From assembly GCA_031284085.1 (NCBI GenBank), contig JAITAM010000121.1, forward strand, positions 1 to 9,896: a DNA stretch of 9,896 bases, written 5' to 3'. A program made the position numbers and the translations under genes. The notes under the pieces are model-generated. The model made no database searches and had not been told where the DNA came from. It worked only from the letters and a program-made list of their open reading frames with translations. This document shows, piece after piece, positions 1 to 4,727 of this stretch. Positions within the stretch are counted from its first letter, which is position 1; every line of letters starts with the position of its first letter. Origin of the DNA: Spirochaetaceae bacterium (GTDB lineage: Bacteria > Spirochaetota > Spirochaetia > Treponematales > Breznakiellaceae).

Positions 1-1
1 C

Positions 2-91
2 CCTACGCTCCATTCCCACGGCTCAGTCCGGTACATTCGGATTGATAAACCAGCACAAACAGCAGAAAGGTTAAGCGAAATGCCGGCATGA
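2..91 (+). CDS. Possible 3' end of an upstream gene (partial, unrecognised)
   Basis: An open frame enters from the left edge and gives 29 residues ending in SEMPA before a TGA at 89-91. The residue mix (charged and polar, including YIRIDKPAQTAERL) is compatible with the C-terminus of a soluble protein. The hairpin at 128-175 lies where a terminator would be expected. Another frame on the same strand is open for about 24 codons, and one minus-strand frame is also open to the edge, so the assignment is weak. No family is recognisable. Confidence 0.25.
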   Translation, partial: PTLHSHGSVRYIRIDKPAQTAERLSEMPA

Positions 92-127
92 GATCACGAT
101 CACTTTAGAGGGAGCAGCCATACATCA

Positions 128-203
128 GATACAACGATAGCAGCAGCCGCAGGCTGTTTCTATCGTTGTTGTATCGGGAGTAGGGTACGGCTTTTTGTCT
201 GAC
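128..203. repeat. Block A hairpin module: nested inverted repeat plus conserved 13-mer
   Basis: Arms 128-140 (GATACAACGATAG) and 160-175 are inverted repeats, apart from three extra bases in the right arm. Nested in the loop is CAGCC-GCA-GGCTG (144-156), followed by TTTC. Next comes GTACGGCTTTTTG at 185-197, a 13-mer that recurs exactly at 9458-9470 and, inverted, at 3343-3355, 3406-3418 and 3535-3547. The structure could stop transcription from the left. Its recurrence in other spacers shows that it is a dispersed element, not a gene-specific terminator. Confidence 0.75.
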
Positions 204-210
204 ATTCGCT

Positions 211-394
211 TAGGATCTGACAGGCTGAAGCCATAGGATCTGGCAGGCTGAAACCGTAGGATCTGGCAGGCTGAAACCGTAGGATCTGGCAGGCCGAAAC
301 CATAGGATCTGACAGGCCGAAGCCATAGGATCTGGCAGGCTGACTGCGTAATGTGGAGAGCTTCCATCGCGTAGTGTGGAGAGCTTCCACTGCC
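211..394. repeat. 23-bp tandem repeat array of two unit types (block A)
   Basis: Eight units sit in exact 23-bp register. Six begin TAGGATCTG (starts 211, 234, 257, 280, 303, 326) and have the form TAGGATCTG[A/G]CAGGC[T/C]GA plus a variable end. Two begin TA[A/G]TGTGGAGAGCTTCCA (349 and 372). There are no unique spacers, so this is not a CRISPR array. Because 23 is not a multiple of three, the units pass through all reading frames, and the open frames they create on the minus strand are very unlikely to be genes. One unit of the first type followed by two of the second recurs at 3424-3492. Confidence 0.9.
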
Positions 395-423
395 TGAAGG
401 GTCAGATAGCCGCAGGCTGTTTC
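395..423. repeat. Block A tail: TGAAGGGTCAGA tag plus hairpin
   Basis: TGAAGGGTCAGA (395-406) directly follows the last 23-bp unit. The same tag follows the same unit type at 3301-3312 and 3493-3504 in block B. It leads into AGCC-GCA-GGCT (408-418) and GTTTCAAAG, the hairpin module seen at 144-156 and 9392-9408. Confidence 0.7.
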
Positions 424-636
424 AAAGCTTCGTATGAATCAACGCTGCTTGCGCCTTTTTTTAGTATCCGGTAGACTATTCCCTTGAACCTGAAAAGGCT
501 GCTAGGCGTATGTTTACGGCACTATTTCCAGTGTTGGCGCAGTAAGCTATCGAGGAGAACCGGCTGTAAATAGCAGAACAAGTAGAATGGAAAGAATAAG
601 GATTATCGCAAAAAGGGCGGTGCAAACGTTAATTAA
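424..636 (+). other. Leader region of the ABC exporter operon
   Basis: This 213-bp stretch holds no credible gene. Apart from the TPP-like segment, it contains a T7 run at 456-462 after a very short stem and an imperfect inverted repeat. The arms of the latter are CTATTTCCAG (522-531) and CTGTAAATAG (564-573), with one mismatch and a 32-base loop. TTGAAC (484-489) with TATGTT (509-514) is a poor promoter match with 19-bp spacing. The only ribosome-site-like sequence, AAAAGGGCGG (611-620), is far from the ATG at 637, so translation initiation there looks weak. Confidence 0.4.
440..517 (+). promoter_or_regulatory. TPP-riboswitch-like leader segment, degenerate
   Basis: AGACTATTCCC followed directly by TTGAACCTGA (473-493) closely matches the conserved 3' part of the thiamine pyrophosphate aptamer as I remember it (CTGAGACTATACCCTTGAACCTGA). 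A short GG...GCGTA segment then ends at 510, where the family has GG...GCGTAGGGA. Upstream, GCGCC, a T-run and CCGGTAGA occupy the place of GGGGTGCC...GGCTGAGA, but the essential CTGAGA loop is disrupted. A divergent or decayed aptamer is the simplest reading. The downstream exporter genes are not known thiamine genes. CCGGT (468-472) can also pair with ACCGG (559-563), so another fold is possible. Confidence 0.35.
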
Positions 637-1554
637 ATGGGTGAATATGTATTACGAACCAAAGAGTTAAGTAAAAAATATGAAGGCGTTTATGCCATAG
701 AAAATATAAACGTTGAAATAAAACAGGGTCAGATATACGGCCTTATTGGATTAAACGGAGCGGGGAAATCAACGTTTATGCGGGCAGTTGCCGGGTTGAT
801 AGCCTTAAGCAGCGGGGAAGTGGAACTTTTTGGGAAGTCCACTGCAAAGGCATTGCGGCACGGCAGGGAACGGATTGGGCAGTCGATCGAAACGCCGGCG
901 GTGTATCCCGCCATGACCGCAGAACAAAATCTTGAAATCCAGCGCAAAATCGGCAAAGTTGCTGATAAAAAAACCAGCCAAGAAACCCTTGAACTGGTCG
1001 GCCTCGGCGATACGGAAAAGAAAAAAGTGAAAGACTTTTCGCTTGGAATGCGGCAGCGTCTTGCGCTGGCAATCGCCCTTATCACCAAACCGGAATTCTT
1101 AATCCTTGACGAGCCGGTCAACGGGCTTGATCCGCTAGGCATCATTGAAATAAGGGAGCTGATACGCCGCCTCGCCCAAGAACAAGGACTTACCTTTTTG
1201 GTGTCAAGCCACCTGCTTGATGAGTTGGCGCAAGTGGCTACCCATTATGGAATTATTGATAAAGGCCGCCTCGTAAAACAGATTTCACAAGAAGAATTAG
1301 CGTATGAATCACGGCAGTATATCAAAATAACTACAGACGACAGCCGGAAAGCGGCTTTACTTATCAAAGAAAAGCTTGGGGAAACAGAAATTAAAGAAAC
1401 CGCAAAGAACGAATTGTGCGTATACGGCCATACGGAAAAAACCGGGAAAATAAATACCTTGCTTGTTACAAACGGCGTTACTGTGGAAAACATAAGTGTT
1501 TTCCAGCAGCGACTGGAAGACTATTTTGTAAATTTGACGGAGAGTAGAAAATAA
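637..1554 (+). CDS. ABC exporter ATP-binding subunit, bacitracin/lantibiotic-immunity type
   Basis: This is a cytosolic ATPase of 305 residues that powers the membrane subunit encoded next to it. The motifs are complete and in order: Walker A GLNGAGKST (38-46), Q-loop Gln82 followed by ETPAVYPAMTAEQNL, signature FSLGMRQRL (134-142), Walker B FLILDEP (154-160), D-loop GLDP (163-166) and switch His192. The ETPAVYP stretch and the SLGM signature are typical of BcrA/NisF-like exporters. The C-terminal 90 or so residues form the usual variable domain. The ATG at 637 gives a normal N-terminus (YVLRTKELSKKY). The stop TAA shares one base with the permease ATG (TAATG). The family role is usually self-protection against peptide antibiotics, but the substrate cannot be read from the sequence, and lipid or other peptide export is possible. 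Confidence 0.93.
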   Translation: MGEYVLRTKELSKKYEGVYAIENINVEIKQGQIYGLIGLNGAGKSTFMRAVAGLIALSSGEVELFGKSTAKALRHGRERIGQSIETPAVYPAMTAEQNLEIQRKIGKVADKKTSQETLELVGLGDTEKKKVKDFSLGMRQRLALAIALITKPEFLILDEPVNGLDPLGIIEIRELIRRLAQEQGLTFLVSSHLLDELAQVATHYGIIDKGRLVKQISQEELAYESRQYIKITTDDSRKAALLIKEKLGETEIKETAKNELCVYGHTEKTGKINTLLVTNGVTVENISVFQQRLEDYFVNLTESRK

Positions 1555-2321
1555 TGCGGCATCTATTTAGCGCTGAAATGTATAAAATACGGCATACCAA
1601 GTTGTTGTGGGTGATTTTGGGTCTTGTCGTGCTGCAAACATGGATTCAGATGGATGGATTGCGTTCCCTTGAGAAGGAACCGGTATTGGGGCAGATTGCG
1701 ATAACCAGAATCTGCGATGCTTCGCCTTTTTTGTGTATTTGGCTTTCGGCGTTTGTGGGATTTTTTATCGCCGCCGAATTCCAAAACGGTACGATACGCA
1801 ATGCCCTTGCTCTTGGCAAAAAAAGAAGTTCCGTCTATTTGGCAAAACTAACGGCGGTGTTTTTGGCATGTATCGGCATGGTAACGGTAACCGCGATTAC
1901 CGCGACCGCGGTATGCTCTGTGCTGTTTGGTTTCGGCGGCATGAGCCTGAGGGAATTCTTTCAATTCTTCCTGTGGACATATTTCAACCAGAATGTGTAT
2001 CATCTGGCCTACGCGGCTTTGTTTACGATGTTCGCCTTTGTAAGCAGGAATGTGGCTATGACGGTTTTGCTTGGTGTTGGATGGACAATAGCTGAAATGT
2101 TTATTATTGGTTTTTTGGGAGATTATCAGGACGGCTCTCTTGCCTTCGCCCGGGATATTCTTCCGAGCCTTTATGTCGCCATATTTTACAGCGAGGAATA
2201 CGATGCGTACTGGTATAACAATGCCGTGCAGATCATAAAAGGCATTGCAGCGAGCGTCTTTTTTATAGGCGCATCAAGCATAGCGGGAATAAGTTTCTTT
2301 GGGAAAAACGACATAAAATAA
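1554..2321 (+). CDS. ABC-2 type permease partner of the exporter
   Basis: This is an integral membrane protein of 255 residues with about six hydrophobic segments (near 17-32, 57-74, 98-126, 147-163, 166-187 and 228-249). The motif AAEFQNGTIRNALALGKKR (73-91), after the second segment, is the hallmark of bacitracin-type ABC-2 permeases. The ATG overlaps the ATPase stop by one base, and GGAGAG (1539-1544) sits nine bases upstream, so the two proteins should be made together at similar levels. It would form the transmembrane channel of the exporter with the ATPase. The length is normal for the family and no frame damage is seen. Confidence 0.9.
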   Translation: MRHLFSAEMYKIRHTKLLWVILGLVVLQTWIQMDGLRSLEKEPVLGQIAITRICDASPFLCIWLSAFVGFFIAAEFQNGTIRNALALGKKRSSVYLAKLTAVFLACIGMVTVTAITATAVCSVLFGFGGMSLREFFQFFLWTYFNQNVYHLAYAALFTMFAFVSRNVAMTVLLGVGWTIAEMFIIGFLGDYQDGSLAFARDILPSLYVAIFYSEEYDAYWYNNAVQIIKGIAASVFFIGASSIAGISFFGKNDIK

Positions 2322-2369
2322 AAAGCTGACTGTATTTCAAGCTTCAAGAATATATTTAAGGCTAGGATA

Positions 2370-2387
2370 GGGACAGACCTCAGCTTG
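2370..2387. repeat. Short tag GGGACAGACCTC[A]GCTT, left of trmH-like gene
   Basis: GGGACAGACCTC followed by AGCTT (2370-2386) matches 3262-3278 except at one base. The inverse form GGTCTGTCCC closes the block C array at 9761-9770. It lies in the 116-bp spacer between the permease and the methyltransferase, which otherwise shows only a promoter. Confidence 0.6.
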
Positions 2388-2401
2388 CTTCGGAAAGACA
2401 G

Positions 2402-2430
2402 TTGCCCGCCTGTTGGAAGCATGGTAGAAT
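2402..2430 (+). promoter_or_regulatory. Sigma-70-like promoter, extended -10, for the methyltransferase
   Basis: TTGCCC (2402-2407) and TAGAAT (2425-2430) are separated by 17 bp. TGG directly before the -10 box makes it an extended -10. Transcription would start about seven bases downstream, at 2437-2438, which is the ATG itself. This predicts a leaderless mRNA and agrees with the lack of a well-spaced ribosome site. Confidence 0.5.
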
Positions 2431-2437
2431 ACAAATT

Positions 2438-3250
2438 ATGAACAAATGCCGGATACATACGGAAAATGACGAATATCAAATCATCCGGTCTCTAAAACTG
2501 AACCGCGTAAAACGGAAGAGATCGCATGAAGTATTTGTCGAAGGCATAGAATGTATTAAACAAGCGGTACGTTCTGGCGCGGAGATTACTCGAATAATCA
2601 TTAAAGATGCGCACGGTTTATCGGGTTGGGGGAAAAGCATACTTGAGCAGTATAAAGACGTAAGGCGTATTGAGATGTCCCGCGCGTTATACGATAATTT
2701 AGCTGAAAAGACAAACCCGTCTGAAATGTTCATAACGGTAAAAATAAAACCGAATACGCTTGACGATATTCGTTCCGACAATCCGTTTTTATTAGTATTC
2801 GACAGACCGAGCGATTATGGGAATTTAGGTTCAATAATACGTTCGGCGAATGCGTTTCATGTAGACGGGATATATATACTGGGGCATGGGATAGACGTAT
2901 ATGAGTCAAAAGTAATGAGGGCGAGTTTAGGGAGTATATTCTTTACGAAGATCGTAATGATGGAATCAATGGAAATGCTGGAGAAATATATAAGAACTCA
3001 AAAAATGAAGAACAATATAGAGATAGTAGGAACGGACTCAACGGGCATAGCATCAATAGGAGATTGTAAAATAAGTAGACCCGTAATGGTAATCATAGGG
3101 AACGAGGCCAAGGGCATGAGTATAAAATTAAAAGCGTTGTGCGATAGAGTAATAAGAATACCGATGGAAGGCAATATTGATTCGTTAAACGTGTCATGCG
3201 CGGCGTCGATAGTACTGTGGGAAATATATAAAAACAAAAATGGAAAATAA
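2438..3250 (+). CDS. TrmH/SpoU-family RNA 2'-O-ribose methyltransferase
   Basis: This SAM-dependent enzyme is expected to methylate a ribose 2'-OH in tRNA or rRNA. The protein has 270 residues. An N-terminal substrate-binding region (KRKRSHEVFVEGIECIKQA, 25-43) precedes the knotted SPOUT domain. The three SpoU motifs are clear: NLGSIIR with catalytic Arg135 (129-135), IIGNEAKGM (219-227) and IPMEGNIDSLNVSCAA (241-256). The ATG at 2438 is preferred over an in-frame TTG at 2402, because that TTG is the likely -35 box and the intervening residues do not resemble the family. Codon use differs from the neighbours, especially in the second half: Ile is nearly always ATA, and Arg is often AGA or AGG. 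Short direct repeats flank the gene, suggesting acquisition. The exact RNA target is unknown. Confidence 0.9.
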   Translation: MNKCRIHTENDEYQIIRSLKLNRVKRKRSHEVFVEGIECIKQAVRSGAEITRIIIKDAHGLSGWGKSILEQYKDVRRIEMSRALYDNLAEKTNPSEMFITVKIKPNTLDDIRSDNPFLLVFDRPSDYGNLGSIIRSANAFHVDGIYILGHGIDVYESKVMRASLGSIFFTKIVMMESMEMLEKYIRTQKMKNNIEIVGTDSTGIASIGDCKISRPVMVIIGNEAKGMSIKLKALCDRVIRIPMEGNIDSLNVSCAASIVLWEIYKNKNGK

Positions 3251-3261
3251 TAGCAAAGATG

Positions 3262-3610
3262 GGGACAGACCTCCGCTTAGTGTGGAGAGCTTCCATCGCC
3301 TGAAGGGTCAGACCTCTAGTCCAATGTCCTGCTTCTATCAGGCAAAAAGCCGTACGCCCATCCTTGATACAAGAACCTTTGAAACAGCCTGCGGCTGCTG
3401 GCCTGCAAAAAGCCGTACGCCAATAGGATCTGACAGGCTGACTGCGTAGTGTGGAGAGCTTCCACCGCGTAGTGTGGAGACGTTCCTCCGCCTGAAGGGT
3501 CAGACCTCTAGTCCAATGTTCTGCTTCTATTAGGCAAAAAGCCGTACGCCACCCCGATACAAGAACCTCTGAAACAGGCTGTGCCTGTTAGAGCAGGCCG
3601 CGGCTGTGAG
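3262..3610. repeat. Block B: modular repeat region between convergent genes
   Basis: It starts with the GGGACAGACCTC tag (3262-3273) and contains two direct copies of a segment of about 112 bp (3278-3391 and 3470-3581). In order, each copy has a TAGTGTGGAG 23-mer, TGAAGGGTCAGA, the inverted 13-mer CAAAAAGCCGTAC, GATACAAGAACCT and GAAACAG. Between the copies lie CAGCC-TGC-GGCTG (3385-3397), a third inverted 13-mer (3406-3418) and two 23-bp units (3424-3469). The hairpins may act as terminators for the genes that converge here. Open frames in this stretch are repeat-derived, and no gene is supported between 3251 and 3587. Confidence 0.88.
3573..3589 (-). terminator. Hairpin overlapping the stop of the HD gene
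   Basis: AACAGGC-TGT-GCCTGTT is a perfect 7-bp stem with a 3-base loop. Read on the minus strand, it begins inside the HD gene stop codon (TAACAGGC) and is followed only by TTTC, so it is a weak intrinsic terminator at best. It belongs to the repeat block and is a variant of the AGCC-GCA-GGCT hairpin. Confidence 0.4.
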
Positions 3611-4076
3611 GATCCACTAGAGAGTGCCGCTTGCCCCGACAAAGAAGCGCTTCCCTCATTGCAACAATCTTGTCAGCCAATGATATAACCCACCCTTCAA
3701 GGTAAAGAGGCGGGTGAAAAAGCGTCCACGGCCACATGTGAGTTCGTATGCAGGAGTATTCTTTGTCGGATATGCCGAAGATTTGCCGCGCGTTCTTTGC
3801 CGCAATAGCCGGATGCCTCCAGCCATGAAATAAATAGCGTTTGCCCGGAATATGCCACTCGTACAGAAAAAAATCATGCAAAAGCGCCGCACGTACCACG
3901 CAGGCTTTGTCAAAGGCAGGGCTTTTTTCAATCAGCGAAAAACTCAACTGAGCCACCGCAAGGCTGTGATCATAGATGCTTATCGAGCCGTGAGAAAATA
4001 TTGTTTTGCAGACGGCAAACGACGCACTCTCCAGTATATCTTTTGAAAGCCGTCCGAACAGTTCCGTATCTTTCAT
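3588..4076 (-). CDS. HD-domain protein, putative metal-dependent phosphohydrolase
   Basis: This small cytosolic HD-fold protein of 162 residues has an unknown substrate. Family hallmarks are YDHS with His37, the HD pair His67-Asp68 (LLHDFFLYEWH), HGWRHP (His84, His88), THMWP with His113 and LADKIVA with Asp135, all suitable as metal ligands. The ATG at 4076 is chosen over a TTG six bases upstream because AAAGG lies seven bases before the ATG, and the TTG would have no room for a ribosome site. The ATG lies two bases after the TGA of the membrane-protein gene, so the two should be translationally coupled and may act together. The last ten or so residues (VDPHSRGLL) and the stop are encoded in or next to repeat block B, so the original C-terminus may have been replaced. 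Confidence 0.8.
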   Translation of the reverse strand: MKDTELFGRLSKDILESASFAVCKTIFSHGSISIYDHSLAVAQLSFSLIEKSPAFDKACVVRAALLHDFFLYEWHIPGKRYLFHGWRHPAIAAKNARQIFGISDKEYSCIRTHMWPWTLFHPPLYLEGWVISLADKIVAMREALLCRGKRHSLVDPHSRGLL

Positions 4077-4078
4077 CC

Positions 4079-4657
4079 TCAAGCCTTTGTATCTGAAAAA
4101 ACCGCCCAGCCTTCTACTTTGATGCCGGCTTTTTTATACCGCAGCAGTTTGCTGCAAGTGTATAAAGCATCAATACAAAAAACTGCGATAAAAACGCCGT
4201 CTATGAGCAGTATGGACGTCCCGGCAGCGTGTACAATACTCATCATAAAATCCCAGAAAAAATACACCACAAAGAGCGTTATTATGCCGAAAAAAAGCGA
4301 TATTGTCAGGGACACTCTGCCTTTGTAATGACACCATTTTGTGTGGGGATAGGTTGCATAATCCCAGCATTTTACCTTGAAGCATTTCTCTAAAAAGAGC
4401 GCTGTCCCATACTCAACAGCGGTACACACAACCATGCCGACTAGGAATACCAGCAGCGGATACGGCTTAAAGAGAGAGCCGATTGCGTATACGCCCAGCC
4501 CGCCGATGCCTTGACAGGGAACGAAGGGTCCTTTGAAGAACCCTTTATTGACGAATTTCTTTCGGGTTATTGATTCGTTTATGGTCTCGCAGACCCATCC
4601 TGCAATACCGAGCAAGAAGAAGGCAAAGATTATGCCTTCAAAGCCGAATTGTTTCAT
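4079..4657 (-). CDS. CmpB-family putative ABC transporter membrane protein (PF06541-like)
   Basis: This is a membrane protein of 192 residues with about four hydrophobic segments (near 8-24, 64-82, 117-136 and 146-164). Family motifs are GWVCET (20-25), NKGFFKGPFVPCQGIGGLG (37-55), VEYGTALFLE (81-90), CWDY (97-100) and GRVSLTISLFFG (113-124). Family members are annotated as putative type IV ABC permeases, but no ATPase partner is adjacent and the biochemical role is not established. The ATG at 4657 has AAAGGA nine bases upstream. The gene starts 70 bp after the activase stop and is followed two bases later by the HD gene. GATAAT in the 70-bp gap might be a -10 box, but no -35 sits at a good distance, so co-transcription from the activase is possible. 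Confidence 0.85.
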   Translation of the reverse strand: MKQFGFEGIIFAFFLLGIAGWVCETINESITRKKFVNKGFFKGPFVPCQGIGGLGVYAIGSLFKPYPLLVFLVGMVVCTAVEYGTALFLEKCFKVKCWDYATYPHTKWCHYKGRVSLTISLFFGIITLFVVYFFWDFMMSIVHAAGTSILLIDGVFIAVFCIDALYTCSKLLRYKKAGIKVEGWAVFSDTKA

Positions 4658-4727
4658 ATCGACACATCCTTTGAATTATCCTAAAGAAGGGCTAGGCTAG
4701 AAAACCTCAAAGATGAATTGCGGCGGA

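Noticed and set aside
125..390. Two overlapping minus-strand open frames with ARSYGF-type repeats
   Set aside because: They are produced by the 23-bp repeats, which run through all three frames; there is no ribosome site or family match.
211..394. CRISPR array
   Set aside because: Units are directly adjacent, without unique spacers, and no cas gene is present.
1733..2095. Plus-strand frame within the permease gene
   Set aside because: It is a shadow of the permease, which has clear membrane segments and the EFQNGTIRN motif in the other frame.
2402..2437. TTG start adding 12 residues to the SpoU protein
   Set aside because: No ribosome site, residues unlike the family, and the TTG is the likely -35 box.
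3240..3449. Plus-strand open frame across block B
   Set aside because: It begins inside the end of the SpoU gene and is otherwise made of repeat modules.
3610..3620. GGATCCACTAG, resembling a cloning-vector polylinker
   Set aside because: The flanks are continuous HD-gene and repeat sequence, with no further vector sequence; likely coincidence.
4077..4082. TTG start for the HD gene
   Set aside because: AAAGG is only one base away from the TTG, but lies seven bases from the ATG at 4076.
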